DNA from: a virus
Strand: one strand, 5' to 3'
DNA: 53,957 bases
Virus record (IMG/VR): IMGVR_UViG_3300028388_005701
Span: 1-53,957 of that record
Below the pieces are notes generated by a model. It did not search any database, had not been told where the DNA came from, and saw only the letters and a list, made by a program, of their open reading frames with translations. The translations under genes were made by a program, and so were the position numbers. Each line of letters begins with the position of its first letter. Positions within the stretch are counted from its first letter, which is position 1. Positions 33,184 to 42,839 of this stretch are shown here, one piece after another.

Positions 33184-34316
33184 TAGTAGTAGTTGATATA
33201 AGTTTGTTGTTTTATAGACATCTGCACAGAACCGCTTACAGTGTGGGTGACCATGTATATGATCTCGACCAAAAATGGGTAGAAAGCCTGAAAAAAGATT
33301 CATTCAAATCTATAATGTACGACATCAGGCAATATGGCAATAATATAGACAAATTAATAATAGCTAAGGACCAGGGCAAATCATGGAGATACGACCTCAA
33401 AGATGAGTATATAAACATAAAGTACAAGTCCACAGATAACAGGAAAAAAAACCGCAAGAAGATCAACTCCCAGGTATTAAATAAGGCTATAGAGCATTTT
33501 TGCCAAGAGATGGAAACATTCGGTATGTGTTCTATAGGATTCGATTCCATGGAAGGAGATGATATAATCTACCTGGTTACTAAGCATTATTATGAGAAGC
33601 AGATACCTAGTATAATAATAACCAGCGATAAGGATCTCATACAACTTGTGAAGGTTAATAATAATGTCAGCAATTTTATAACTATATATGATGGTGCACA
33701 TAAGAAAAAGTACCACTATATAACCGAAAGCTTTATGGATGATAACACCAAAAAGCCTGCCGATATTATGGACATATTTTCAACAGACATTAACACGAAA
33801 CACCCAGGCCTGGAGAAGGTGCTGAAGTACCACTCCATGGTGGATACCAAAAAAAGCTTGCTGACAAAAATAATGGTTGGTGACACCAGTGATAATATAC
33901 CACCATCCATGACATTCCAGATGAAAAATAAAACCCACAAATTCAGCAAAATTAACGCCAACAAGGTGTTTGACCATAACCCGTGGGTTGTGGATATAGA
34001 ACCCAATGATTTATGGGAAAATAGGGATACCAGGCTCAAGTTGGCTAAGGCGATGTTTAATGTAAAAACCACATGTAATAATTACAGGGCTATAACGGAT
34101 GCCGTTGATGCCATAAAAAGAAACATGTATTACATGTGGTTAAACGATGTGGTTTATAAGGAGTTCAGCCAACAGCACTACTATGCTACTAAGCAACACG
34201 TGTTGGATAAGTTAACCAGCGCTGCATACTTCGGAGATTATAGCCGTGGTCTACAAAGTGGAGACCTAACAAAGGGAACAATGTATAACTCAGAAACAGG
34301 TACAAAATACTTTTGA
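33180..34316 (+). CDS. 5'-3' exonuclease/flap nuclease (T4 RNase H-like)
   Basis: 378 residues. The FEN-type acidic residues are all visible: VVVDIS with D6, IAKDQGKSWR with D64, MEGDDII with E125/D127/D128, TSDKDLI with D150/D152, and GDTSDNIP at 234-241 before a helix-hairpin region. T4 RNase H removes Okazaki RNA primers and helps in recombination. The gene follows the lysin by an ATGA overlap and precedes a Nudix gene. A TATAAATA lies just upstream at 33163-33170, inside the lysin gene. Confidence 0.88.
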   Translation: MIVVVDISLLFYRHLHRTAYSVGDHVYDLDQKWVESLKKDSFKSIMYDIRQYGNNIDKLIIAKDQGKSWRYDLKDEYINIKYKSTDNRKKNRKKINSQVLNKAIEHFCQEMETFGMCSIGFDSMEGDDIIYLVTKHYYEKQIPSIIITSDKDLIQLVKVNNNVSNFITIYDGAHKKKYHYITESFMDDNTKKPADIMDIFSTDINTKHPGLEKVLKYHSMVDTKKSLLTKIMVGDTSDNIPPSMTFQMKNKTHKFSKINANKVFDHNPWVVDIEPNDLWENRDTRLKLAKAMFNVKTTCNNYRAITDAVDAIKRNMYYMWLNDVVYKEFSQQHYYATKQHVLDKLTSAAYFGDYSRGLQSGDLTKGTMYNSETGTKYF

Positions 34317-34317
34317 T

Positions 34318-34701
34318 ATGATAAGATGCGCAGTTTGCAAGATTTATGTTAACAACGAGGTACTGCTATTACAAAGACACAACCACGACAGGACTACCAG
34401 TGGATGGTGTCTCCCAGGCGGTAAGATTGATGACCACGAAAGAATCATCGACGGTATAGAGCGTGAGGTAATGGAGGAAACTGGTATAGATGCCAGTAAT
34501 CTACTAACGTATAATGGACAATACCAGTCAGAGGTAAAAGGTGAGCCTGCATTAATACATGTTTATAGTATGGACTTATACAAAAAACCAGAAGTAGAAC
34601 TATCAGATGAACACCAGGGTTATGAATGGGTTTGCCTGACCACCATCGATGACCATGAAGATCTGGCTGGTAACACTATCAGAGCTTTTAAAGTATACTA
34701 A
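34318..34701 (+). CDS. Nudix hydrolase, 127 aa
   Basis: A perfect Nudix box: GGKIDDHE, seven residues, then REVMEETGI. MIRCAVCKIYVNNEVLLLQR is the usual first strand and the WCLPGG motif is intact. Single-domain. It shares GGKIDDHE with the array Nudix at 9656-10165 but has no tag, so a paralogous pair, one possibly packaged and one cytoplasmic, is likely. The substrate may be a modified nucleotide or ADP-ribose; not determinable here. Confidence 0.88.
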   Translation: MIRCAVCKIYVNNEVLLLQRHNHDRTTSGWCLPGGKIDDHERIIDGIEREVMEETGIDASNLLTYNGQYQSEVKGEPALIHVYSMDLYKKPEVELSDEHQGYEWVCLTTIDDHEDLAGNTIRAFKVY

Positions 34702-34720
34702 TTATTATAAAAATAGAAAT

Positions 34721-35155
34721 ATGGATGCATTTTTTGGTTATATGAAAGATTTCTTCCAAAATAAAGAATGGGAAGAAAAAACAGACAGCGAAAAAAACAA
34801 GAATTATTTCATGCTGCAGCGCTGGCTATCGATCAAGTACCCCGTAGAGATGAACATGTACAACCGCATCAAAGTCGACAAGCTATCCGCTACTGAATTG
34901 ATGAGGATGAGTATGCTAAGGATATACAAGGGCAGAACACCGAAGTGGGTATACACCAAAACCAAAACGGCCAAGAAAAAGAAGAAACCAAAATACGATT
35001 TCTCAAAGTATAAAAGAGAGATATCCAAAATAATGGAGACTGAAATGATAGACCAAAAGCATATGGACTATAAAATCCAGTACAATCCGGAAGGTTTAAT
35101 GGAGCGGTGTAAAAAAATGAAAGCTATACTGGATCAGAAGGTGTCTGCCTCTTGA
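34721..35155 (+). CDS. possible clamp-loader small subunit (gp62-like)
   Basis: The start is put at ATG 34721 (MDAFFGYMKDFFQNKEW), after an A-rich leader. The 144-residue, very basic protein has KNYFMLQRWLSIKYPVEMN followed by a helical part with TPKWVYTK and a Lys run. The 'N-x-FM-x-R-x-LS-x-x-x-P' pattern resembles what I recall of phage gp62-like clamp-loader small subunits, and a gp44 gene lies 2.4 kb upstream. The family is very divergent, so this is tentative. Its 3' end overlaps the convergent resolvase gene by 22 bases. Confidence 0.45.
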   Translation: MDAFFGYMKDFFQNKEWEEKTDSEKNKNYFMLQRWLSIKYPVEMNMYNRIKVDKLSATELMRMSMLRIYKGRTPKWVYTKTKTAKKKKKPKYDFSKYKREISKIMETEMIDQKHMDYKIQYNPEGLMERCKKMKAILDQKVSAS

Positions 35156-35886
35156 GCACCTCTTAATACCCAGTAAGCATCCACAACATCGTCGATGGGT
35201 TTCTTGACCATCAAATAATCAACCTTAACTTTCTCGTATTTCCTGGATTTCGGTACCCTCCTCTTCACGGTTTTACTCCTTGGTACCACAACATCACAGC
35301 TATTATTTTTGAGGTAGCTAGCAAGCGGACATCCTTTGGGTTCTTGTTGATCAATAAATGACTGCATCATGCCCCACTTATCAAGCTTACCACTACCAGC
35401 TAACTTTTTCAGGGATGGACCAGGATGAAAGGTCATGTTGAAGTTTGGTATAGCCATTTTCATGAGCTTGTGCTTCAATATACCACCCAGTTCTGCTATC
35501 TGATAAGAGGCATCACCAGTAGATCCATAAGAATAATGCTCTATACCTATGTGCCACACAGTATCTTCTGGATCATAATCACCAACATAATCCTTAATGG
35601 TTTTTACTATCAGGTTAGTTAGCGATTCGCAATTCCAAAGATGATTCATATTCCTGACATTGATACTATCATTCTTTGATAGAGTATGTCTGTTAATAAA
35701 GAACAGACCCACGTACTGGCTAATATCTACTAATAGCCCATTAGACCTCCAATCCCAATCTTTTGATTTGCTGAACGATGTTTTCGATGGAAAGGCAAAG
35801 TACTTCGGACTAGGATTATCATCAGTGGAAACAGCAATGGCTGTAGAGGTTAATGATAGGTCTATACCAACATAGATTTTTTGCAT
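35134..35886 (-). CDS. RuvC-like Holliday junction resolvase
   Basis: 250 residues with an RNase-H-type fold: YVGIDLSLTSTAIAVS (first catalytic Asp 9), HIGIEHYSYGS (Glu), FHPGPSLKKLAGSG with the helix typical of RuvC, and KKPIDDVVDAYWVL (the two final Asp). The enzyme would cut branched DNA before packaging, the job of endonuclease VII in T4. A 40-residue basic insert (VPRSKTVKRRVPKSRKYEKV) precedes the last motif. Convergent with the replication cluster. Confidence 0.85.
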   Translation of the reverse strand: MQKIYVGIDLSLTSTAIAVSTDDNPSPKYFAFPSKTSFSKSKDWDWRSNGLLVDISQYVGLFFINRHTLSKNDSINVRNMNHLWNCESLTNLIVKTIKDYVGDYDPEDTVWHIGIEHYSYGSTGDASYQIAELGGILKHKLMKMAIPNFNMTFHPGPSLKKLAGSGKLDKWGMMQSFIDQQEPKGCPLASYLKNNSCDVVVPRSKTVKRRVPKSRKYEKVKVDYLMVKKPIDDVVDAYWVLRGAQEADTF

Positions 35887-35935
35887 GGATTTTATTGATT
35901 TATAGTAAATCTATGCAAATTAGGTTTCTAAATTA

Positions 35936-36568
35936 TCAATTTTTATACGGTATGATCGACTGCTTATTGAACACAAGGTAGGAATAATCATTAGCGACGG
36001 AAATTGACATATTAATCTCATCATCGGTAAACCCCTTCTTAGATAAGTATTGCCTAATTTTATTATCGTCGTATTTAGTGGTAGTATTGCTATCGTATTC
36101 GTTCATATACCTTATGCCATCTAATGGTGCATAGGGATCGGTAGCCCCACAGAACAACTTTATATCCGTTCTATTCAGGTTATCATATGGAGATAACCTA
36201 GTATTGTAGGCTAGGTTATTATCACCAGACCACCGCACTAAGTCATCAAAGGCTTTTATGAAATCACGCACTTTCCATAGTTCTAGATCAATGAAATCCA
36301 TAAAGTTGCCCTTGAGTTTATAGGATTTGATTATTTCTGTATAATCGATACCATATAATAAACCCATTTCACCACTGTATCTATGTTTATGGCGCATGGC
36401 ACTTTCGGCAAAATTCCAGGCTTGTCTGATATTACCAAAATGGTATCCTATGTCATTGGTTTTGAATTCATCAACTGTAAATTCCCCTGAAGTACCATGG
36501 AAAACCACCAGATCCCTATTATTGTATTTCAGTATATTATTATAGGATTCAAACAGTAAGATGCGCAT
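35936..36568 (-). CDS. ADP-ribosyltransferase-like protein with tag-like N-terminus
   Basis: 210 residues. VVFHGTSGEFTVDEF, DIGYHFGNIRQAWNFA, and near the end SYLVFNKQSI are the H-G-T, FG and VF-x-x-x-x-I motifs of a phage/polymorphic-toxin ADP-ribosyltransferase-like family. The catalytic Glu was not assigned with certainty (GIRYMNEYDS is a candidate). The head MRILLFESY recalls the looser tags of the internal-protein array, and T4 injects such an enzyme (Alt). Modification of host proteins is inferred. Confidence 0.65.
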   Translation of the reverse strand: MRILLFESYNNILKYNNRDLVVFHGTSGEFTVDEFKTNDIGYHFGNIRQAWNFAESAMRHKHRYSGEMGLLYGIDYTEIIKSYKLKGNFMDFIDLELWKVRDFIKAFDDLVRWSGDNNLAYNTRLSPYDNLNRTDIKLFCGATDPYAPLDGIRYMNEYDSNTTTKYDDNKIRQYLSKKGFTDDEINMSISVANDYSYLVFNKQSIIPYKN

Positions 36569-36581
36569 TTTATTTTATGTA

Positions 36582-36974
36582 TCATATCCAATTTACCAAC
36601 TTCAAAATATTAGTGGTAAGCTGTCCTATTGGTATGGAGTAGAACATAGATACACCCATCAGATAGAAGAAGTAATGGTAGGATGCCTGATGATTTTTGT
36701 GACGTCTACGGATGTGGTATATCAAAGACAAAGCCAATAAGGCTCCGGTAATACCAAATATGACCAGGGTGATAGGTTCATACTCACCAAACACTATGCC
36801 CATAGAAATACAACAACCAATTAAGAATGAATAGAATATCCTAAGATGTGCTTCGAGTCGTGTGATATGCATTTTCCAAGTAGAAAAATTAACCTGCACA
36901 AGAAGGTGATAGAAAGCTTGGTAGAATGTAAATATAATAACAATTGGTAGTAAATAATCTAGTAGAAATTTCAT
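36582..36974 (-). CDS. integral membrane protein, 4 predicted TM helices
   Basis: ATG 36974 is chosen because it overlaps the previous stop as ATGA (MKFLLDYLLPIVIIFTFYQA). About 130 residues with four hydrophobic spans (near 5-25, 45-62, 70-90, 105-125) separated by short basic loops (RLEAHLR, RRRHKNHQ). It could be a holin or inner-membrane accessory protein; no family signature. Confidence 0.6.
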   Translation of the reverse strand: MKFLLDYLLPIVIIFTFYQAFYHLLVQVNFSTWKMHITRLEAHLRIFYSFLIGCCISMGIVFGEYEPITLVIFGITGALLALSLIYHIRRRHKNHQASYHYFFYLMGVSMFYSIPIGQLTTNILKLVNWI

Positions 36975-37444
36975 ATTATTCTTTGGTGGATTTGGCAAAG
37001 TTGTTCATCTATATAGTCTAACAAAGTATGTATGGCTGATTCAGCATCGACTTGCCAGGAAATATAGATGATGAATGCCTTGTTGCCCATATAAGATCTA
37101 TGGAGTCTAATACCATCAATGAGGTCCATCCCCTGCAGATAGTCTGGATTGGTAGGTTTGGAAAGCATTAATAAGAACCTATTACCTACGCCATCGTTTT
37201 TAAGTTTGGCATTGACTATACCACAGGATATAAACGTAGTATCAAAGTTTGATCTATACCAGCCATCGTCTCTCACATCCAACGAATCAAATGTGACTAC
37301 CAAACTTCCATCAGTAATAACAACCAGGGTATCAATAGCAATACCAGGATCAGGTTGGGGGTCGCTGTCAGATAGGACATCAGTAAAAAGTAAAAATCCT
37401 GTTAACAACAACAAAGCATAAAAATAAATTGCATTATAACGCAT
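36971..37444 (-). CDS. secreted/membrane-anchored protein, 157 aa
   Basis: The hydrophobic N-terminus YFYALLLLTGFLLFTDVL is a signal peptide or anchor, followed by an acidic linker (DSDPQPDPG) and a beta-rich domain (DTLVVITDGSLVVTFDSLDV). Coupled to the downstream multi-TM gene by ATGA, so the pair may form one envelope complex. Function unknown. Confidence 0.6.
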   Translation of the reverse strand: MRYNAIYFYALLLLTGFLLFTDVLSDSDPQPDPGIAIDTLVVITDGSLVVTFDSLDVRDDGWYRSNFDTTFISCGIVNAKLKNDGVGNRFLLMLSKPTNPDYLQGMDLIDGIRLHRSYMGNKAFIIYISWQVDAESAIHTLLDYIDEQLCQIHQRII

Positions 37445-37823
37445 CTGGTTCTGGTTTTGATGGTAGGAATTCGCTGGGTACCGCTGGTATAACGCCAGCT
37501 TCTACGCAGAGCTGGTAATGATCGAGGTTTACCTTAGCTATAGCATAAGAAAATGCCCACTCATTGAAAAATTTCTCACCAGGATCAGCATAAATTTTTG
37601 ATAATCTTGTGTTAATCGACCTAAATAGTTTATAAACTTCACCAACTATACTGGTAAGTCCAGAAATATCACTTATGTTTCTTTCTGTAGCCAACTGAGT
37701 AATCCTGGATAATAAGGTGTTGATAGTCCACTTAGCGGCCTTTACCATGGAATCAGTATCCCCAGCATCAGCTATGGATCGAAAGTTATCGACGAAATCG
37801 GAGGTGTTATTGAATTTTTTCAT
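37434..37823 (-). CDS. hypothetical protein, 129 aa
   Basis: MKKFNNTSDFVDNFRSIADA start; helical, with a Pro-rich end (VPSEFLPSKPEPDAL). The start resembles the tag only in MKKF and lacks an (I/L)xE site, so it is not counted in the tag family. ATGA overlap with the upstream gene. Confidence 0.58.
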   Translation of the reverse strand: MKKFNNTSDFVDNFRSIADAGDTDSMVKAAKWTINTLLSRITQLATERNISDISGLTSIVGEVYKLFRSINTRLSKIYADPGEKFFNEWAFSYAIAKVNLDHYQLCVEAGVIPAVPSEFLPSKPEPDAL

Positions 37824-38182
37824 GTTTTATATCTATTTAATGTGTCACCGACACACAATAATCTATGTCTCATCTGGGCGTAGGTTTCATTAACCGACGC
37901 TATGAGCTTGGCGCTAGCTTGTTGTATTTCTGATTCATACTCTACCCAGGTCTCCCATGTCATAATATTGGGTGTTGAAGGGTCATAAATAGGTGCTGGC
38001 ACCACAGAAAACTTCGTATCTTTGTGCCAGCTCCTAGCACCTTCTCCATCGGTTTCTGATTCAAAATAATAGTTACCCTGTTCATTGACATTGACAGTTT
38101 GTGGTATGATCGACATGGATTTCTCACCTAAATCCATAATCAGTCTAACTGTAGTGATTTGTGGGTCTGTTTTCTTAGTCAT
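37820..38182 (-). CDS. hypothetical protein, 120 aa
   Basis: MTKKTDPQITTVRLIMDLGE start. Strand-rich first half and a helical second half (WETWVEYESEIQQASAKLIA). Overlaps both neighbours by a few bases within one minus-strand operon. Not recognised. Confidence 0.58.
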   Translation of the reverse strand: MTKKTDPQITTVRLIMDLGEKSMSIIPQTVNVNEQGNYYFESETDGEGARSWHKDTKFSVVPAPIYDPSTPNIMTWETWVEYESEIQQASAKLIASVNETYAQMRHRLLCVGDTLNRYKT

Positions 38183-40688
38183 GATATATTTTATGTTTTA
38201 TTTCAGTATCTTTACCCATTAGCCTATAGCAAATACAACCAGGATTATCATTGGCGTATGCTATTTCTTTTTCATTGCTACTGTGTTTCATGTCTCGCTT
38301 TATACCAGCTTTAGTTGTACGCCAAACCATATCTTTGATGGCATCAACAAACTGTTTTTTGGTAAAACCAGTACCGAAGTACCTTCTATTACGGTATTCA
38401 TAAAGTAACACCTTCTTTCTATTATCAATGCCGACAGATATTTTGAGCTTGAATTTTTTCTTGAGCATAGACTTTACGCGAATTTTTACCATTTCCATGG
38501 CTTTCTTATCATCGGAGTTGATGGGTCTCTTCATTTTAACCTTGGTTTTCCACCAATCAACAGCCTCATAGGTAGCATCAACGCAGTATGATGATTGCTC
38601 CTTATCCAAATTAAGCTGCGAAGATAGACTATTAGCCAAAAAGTTGATAAATTGGTCTTCCACCACCAGTTCCTCCTTTTTATCAGCCAATATGCCCTTT
38701 AACAGCCACATATTAGTAGCGTAATATTTCCTAGAGTACCGATCATTGATATAGTATTCCAGTTCATCGATATCAATACCTTCATAATTAATAATGTTGT
38801 GATCATAGCGATCAATTAGGTAGGTTAACGGTACCTTTCTTTTATGACCATCGTAGTCAGTGTATACGGTATCTTTGGGGTTGTACCTAATACCATAAGC
38901 TATATCGGTATTTTTATCTTTGAAGTGTGCGGCATTGGGTGATTTGGATTCAATAACATGATAAATACCAGATTGAGGAGGTGGTGGGATGGCGAAATCG
39001 TTAGCATAATAGGCCAGTAACCTATCCCTATAATCCTTTTTATAAGATTCAACGCCGGATGTATCAAAGTATATGCGATCGCCAACATCGATAATCTGGT
39101 TAAGCTGTTTTAGCCATTCCAGATAATCAGGTCTACCATCACTTACGCGATTTTCTTCATCAGCCACCAATAACAGGTGGTCTTTGTAAGATTCAGGATC
39201 GAATAACGACACATTTGATGGCATATCATACACCTCTGTACGGTTAATGATACTTTGTATAACCATGAAATTTTTACTGTAGCCGTGTATAGTATCCTCG
39301 ACTTCTTCCTTATCTCTATCCCATCTGGCGTTTTCGTACTTTTCGTATAATTTAGTCAGATCATCAGATAACGGGAATAACCTAGGACCAAAATCCATAT
39401 TGTCATCACAGATTCTGTATAGATTCTCACCATTCCTGATTAATAGGTAAGGCACCTTATTATTCACATTAATGATACTATCTACCCAAGGATCTCTGGT
39501 ATAAACCTTGTTATATCGCCTTGGTTTAAGCAATACTATGCACTTGGGTTCGGGTACCAATTTTAAGTAATTATCATCCTCCACAACCCATTTATCAAAA
39601 TCTGACATGTTGTAAAAGTCAAAACCACCATCGGACGGATCGCCTATCTCTTCGTCCATATACAAAGTCATCTGCCTGATGTGCAATTTGTCATCTTGAG
39701 AGGCATTCTCCCCTTCCCCAATTTGTACCAATTCTGTGCTAATACCAGCATAGATCTCCAGGACAGCAATAACTTTCATTATAGACTTTATCTTCTTCTG
39801 GAATACAGATAAAGTTTTGTTAAGATCGGATATCATTAATGAATGAATAGCCTTTATATCAGCTATCTTTCTGTTAACAGCGGCTTTTATCAAATTGGCC
39901 TTGTTCCTGCTTCTAAACGCCTCTGATACCATGGATTGCAAGTATTCCTTGCTGGCTGTGCTCATAACTGCGGTGGTGTCTACAGCAGGTTCTTCACCAG
40001 CAGCTGGTATAATACCCTTAATATCACCACCATCCATTTCTGAATGAACTAACCTCATGAGTGTTTGGCCGTCAGGGTATTGGTCATTACAGATAGCAAA
40101 ATTTTCAAGAAAAAACGCCGCAGAAATTTCATCAGTAGTGCTGTACGAATAATAGCCCTCATTTGCTAATTTGACATAAACCACAAGATCATAAATCTTG
40201 TGGCCCATAGGATTCTCCTTGGTATCATTGGTCTTTTTGCTATCTATGATTTTTTTAACGAACACATCAACAACCTCGTTGATGGAGCCATTATTTATCA
40301 TAACCACATTGCTATTACCTGGCCCTTTGGAGTCTTTGGTTTTAAGAAGATTATGGCACTGGTTTACCAAAAAATCAGTGATTAAACTATCTGGTCGTTC
40401 ATGATCACCCAGATCATTGGTATAGTTATTATCCTTGGCCACTGCATATTTGTAGCCAATAACGCGCCGCCAGTCGTCATCATCATGTTCTGCGGTTACA
40501 GAGTCATTGGATATGACTATCCATTGCCAGGACATATCCTGCGCTAGTATCTTCTGACCTTTTGTTAACCTGTATTCTTTAGGCATAACATCCACGGTTA
40601 TTTCACCTTGTGTTATACCTTTAGATTCAAAATCGGCAGAAATGGTATCTCTGACTTCCAAATAATATTTGTTATCTATCATTGACAT
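38175..40688 (-). CDS. large protein of unknown function, 837 aa
   Basis: Contains an acidic N-terminal region, a long helical segment (about 225-310, SKEYLQSMVSEAFRSRNKAN onwards) and a C-terminal basic, helical domain (MKRPINSDDKKAMEMVKIRV, RNRRYFGTGFTKKQFVDAIK). A Pro-rich IPPPPQSG motif sits near 590. No signal peptide or Walker motif. Large size and position between small genes and the tail genes suggest a virion or DNA-interacting protein, but no family match could be made. It is not a gp20-type portal by any motif seen. Confidence 0.65.
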   Translation of the reverse strand: MSMIDNKYYLEVRDTISADFESKGITQGEITVDVMPKEYRLTKGQKILAQDMSWQWIVISNDSVTAEHDDDDWRRVIGYKYAVAKDNNYTNDLGDHERPDSLITDFLVNQCHNLLKTKDSKGPGNSNVVMINNGSINEVVDVFVKKIIDSKKTNDTKENPMGHKIYDLVVYVKLANEGYYSYSTTDEISAAFFLENFAICNDQYPDGQTLMRLVHSEMDGGDIKGIIPAAGEEPAVDTTAVMSTASKEYLQSMVSEAFRSRNKANLIKAAVNRKIADIKAIHSLMISDLNKTLSVFQKKIKSIMKVIAVLEIYAGISTELVQIGEGENASQDDKLHIRQMTLYMDEEIGDPSDGGFDFYNMSDFDKWVVEDDNYLKLVPEPKCIVLLKPRRYNKVYTRDPWVDSIINVNNKVPYLLIRNGENLYRICDDNMDFGPRLFPLSDDLTKLYEKYENARWDRDKEEVEDTIHGYSKNFMVIQSIINRTEVYDMPSNVSLFDPESYKDHLLLVADEENRVSDGRPDYLEWLKQLNQIIDVGDRIYFDTSGVESYKKDYRDRLLAYYANDFAIPPPPQSGIYHVIESKSPNAAHFKDKNTDIAYGIRYNPKDTVYTDYDGHKRKVPLTYLIDRYDHNIINYEGIDIDELEYYINDRYSRKYYATNMWLLKGILADKKEELVVEDQFINFLANSLSSQLNLDKEQSSYCVDATYEAVDWWKTKVKMKRPINSDDKKAMEMVKIRVKSMLKKKFKLKISVGIDNRKKVLLYEYRNRRYFGTGFTKKQFVDAIKDMVWRTTKAGIKRDMKHSSNEKEIAYANDNPGCICYRLMGKDTEIKHKIYHD

Positions 40689-40689
40689 A

Positions 40690-41193
40690 TTAAAGTAGTT
40701 TGTCTATGGCATCTGCCCAGGAACACATGTCGTCATACCATACTCCAGGCTTAGTAGTAGTATAGATGAATGGTTCACGATCAAAAAGTGCTGCGAAGCT
40801 AATATCCTGTCGTGTATTGGGGAAAGGCCACTTGTAATCATATATCTCACCAATCCTCAAGCTATCATAGAAAGATTCGACGATTTCCCAGTCATATCCC
40901 CCAATAAAGAGGCCGTGCATACGCCTGTCATACATAGACTTTAACTCGCCAGCGCTATCAATTTTACAAACATTTATCAGTACACTAGTAGCAGCACACC
41001 CAACACAAACCTCATGGCCCTTAGTATCGATATCAGATGTTAAGTAGGTTTCCATATCAATCCCAAACCATTTAAGATCACCAGCTGCTTTGGTGGCATC
41101 AACCATCAATCTTATGTGGTTTGATACCTTTGATAAATCATATGATTTTTTAAGTCTGGGTACATAGGCCATGCCAGTTAAATTGATATCCAT
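40690..41193 (-). CDS. hypothetical protein, 167 aa
   Basis: MDINLTGMAYVPRLKKSYDL start. Mixed alpha/beta with a VCVGCAATSVLINVCKI segment (three Cys close together) and Trp/Tyr-rich second half (YDYKWPFPNTRQDISFAALF). Starts an operon with the 837-residue gene two bases away. Not recognised. Confidence 0.6.
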   Translation of the reverse strand: MDINLTGMAYVPRLKKSYDLSKVSNHIRLMVDATKAAGDLKWFGIDMETYLTSDIDTKGHEVCVGCAATSVLINVCKIDSAGELKSMYDRRMHGLFIGGYDWEIVESFYDSLRIGEIYDYKWPFPNTRQDISFAALFDREPFIYTTTKPGVWYDDMCSWADAIDKLL

Positions 41194-41198
41194 AATTT

Positions 41199-41510
41199 TT
41201 ATTTTATATGAGTTACTAATCCAGATTCCCTGTTTAAAGTATTGTAATCAAATATCCATTTATCACCAAAGTAGACGTTGGTGCCATAGAAGGTAATAGT
41301 TTTTGGGTTTTCTATTATGGATTCATGGAGCACCGCCTTGGTTTTTTTATCCATGAAAGACGCTAGTCCATTAGAATACACCCATATTTCCAAATTCCCA
41401 TAAACCAGGATAAGGACTCCAGGCCTACTGATCCTGAAATCCTTATCCCTTTGTTGGAACAATGCCCAATCTACCCATAGTCTATGCCAGTAATCTATAT
41501 CCTTTGTCAT
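41199..41510 (-). CDS. hypothetical protein, 103 aa
   Basis: ATG 41510 (MTKDIDYWHRLWVDWALFQQ) is preferred because an A-rich leader (AAAAAAAACA) precedes it. Beta-rich (VLILVYGNLEIWVYSNG). No family recognised. Confidence 0.57.
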   Translation of the reverse strand: MTKDIDYWHRLWVDWALFQQRDKDFRISRPGVLILVYGNLEIWVYSNGLASFMDKKTKAVLHESIIENPKTITFYGTNVYFGDKWIFDYNTLNRESGLVTHIK

Positions 41511-41555
41511 TGTTTTTTTTAATTTAAACAATTAGGATTTACTGGTTTTGATATT

Positions 41556-41825
41556 TTAACGAGGGTCATAGCTGGTAAAGAATGAAGGTTCTGCCCAGAA
41601 TACCAATGATTCCTTGTTGACTTCTAATACACCCTTTGTTCTTCTGAGAATTCTAGTAACGGTAGGTAGTGCTTTATTGGTCAACCTACCTTCAATGTCA
41701 TGTTTAACACAGTGTGGATAAACCATATTGGCCACATCAACTGCCCTGAAATCCTCTTCAACTGGTATGCTATCCCTAAATTTGGCCAGCCAAACTGGTA
41801 TAACCTCTAATTCACGATTTTTCAT
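41556..41825 (-). CDS. small winged-helix-like protein, 89 aa
   Basis: MKNRELEVIPVWLAKFRDSI, then DFRAVDVANMVYP and TRILRRTKGVLEVNKESLVF: a helix-turn-helix followed by a wing-like strand pair. Possibly a small DNA-binding regulator. Coupled to the upstream gene by ATGA. Confidence 0.5.
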   Translation of the reverse strand: MKNRELEVIPVWLAKFRDSIPVEEDFRAVDVANMVYPHCVKHDIEGRLTNKALPTVTRILRRTKGVLEVNKESLVFWAEPSFFTSYDPR

Positions 41826-42430
41826 AGGTATTTAATATGTTTTATTGGATTAAATAATTCTATTTCATAGTCATAACTATCTCTAACCTGCGATTCACAG
41901 TCTAGCATGGCCAGGTCGCTAGCCTGCATATCCGCATACTTGTAGTCATCTGCCTCTACTATATGATACTGACCAGCTTCATTATCGATCTTGACCAGCC
42001 ACTTTTTGGGGATGATATACTTTTTATCATCAAAGTCGGGTGTTAAGATATCGGGTGGCAAATCAGAAACCCATAGAATATCCTTGATAATATTTGTCGG
42101 TATCCTATAGCCAGTCCTATCAATGATGACATAACCGTTAAGTTCAAAAATCCGTTGCGTTACAGTGATAATAGCACTACAAGCCATATCAACGGCATCA
42201 CCGAAATTGTCTGCGACCCCACGACTTATGTTTTCAGCAGTCCTATCAGCTATACGACTAATACTTGGCTGACAACCGATGGGGTCAGCTTTGTATTCAG
42301 CAGCCATAAGATATATAGTATCGGAATAAGCATCGAGGTGTTGCTGGCTAGTGATTACATACGCGTAGGGGGATACTACTGATGATCTATCGTGATAATT
42401 AATCTTTGCTATAGATAAGAAACTGCCCAT
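41822..42430 (-). CDS. hypothetical protein, 202 aa
   Basis: MGSFLSIAKINYHDRSSVVS start. Helical first half (AENISRGVADNFGDAVDMAC), strand-rich second half (PKKWLVKIDNEAGQYHIVEA). No domain recognised. First gene of its minus-strand group. Confidence 0.6.
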   Translation of the reverse strand: MGSFLSIAKINYHDRSSVVSPYAYVITSQQHLDAYSDTIYLMAAEYKADPIGCQPSISRIADRTAENISRGVADNFGDAVDMACSAIITVTQRIFELNGYVIIDRTGYRIPTNIIKDILWVSDLPPDILTPDFDDKKYIIPKKWLVKIDNEAGQYHIVEADDYKYADMQASDLAMLDCESQVRDSYDYEIELFNPIKHIKYL

Positions 42431-42488
42431 ATAATAATTGTTTATATTTTATGAATCTAAATACTAAAAAAATAAAAGTTTCGTAGTT

Positions 42489-42839
42489 ATGAATATGAGA
42501 TCAGAATTAGTAGAAAAAATATCAGAACTTGAATTGGTAGGAGCATTGATAACCAATGATTTAGATGAGAAATTCTACGATGCCAAATCAAAAGGATACG
42601 ATAGTTTGAAGAAAGAGGTAATTGGTATGCTATCGGATGGTAGCGATACTGATTTAAAACGCCAGCTAATTTCATGCACAATAAAATTGGACGACATGAA
42701 AGCAGCTATGAAAGCAGCTGATCAAAAATCCATAGAGGATAAGGGAGAGGCAGAAGGACAACTGGTTGGTATTACTGATATAGGCAATGTGATCAATGAG
42801 TACAACAACAAGATAGCAGCAGCCAATATTAAAAAATAA
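42489..42839 (+). CDS. small coiled-coil protein, 116 aa
   Basis: Almost wholly helical and charged: MRSELVEKISELELVGALIT, KLDDMKAAMKAADQKSIEDK. An isolated plus-strand gene between tail and upstream minus-strand genes. Could be a small structural or regulatory protein. No family signature. Confidence 0.6.
   Translation: MNMRSELVEKISELELVGALITNDLDEKFYDAKSKGYDSLKKEVIGMLSDGSDTDLKRQLISCTIKLDDMKAAMKAADQKSIEDKGEAEGQLVGITDIGNVINEYNNKIAAANIKK

Noticed and set aside
38175-40688. Portal protein (gp20)
   Set aside because: Size is possible but no gp20 motifs are seen and it is not next to the head genes.
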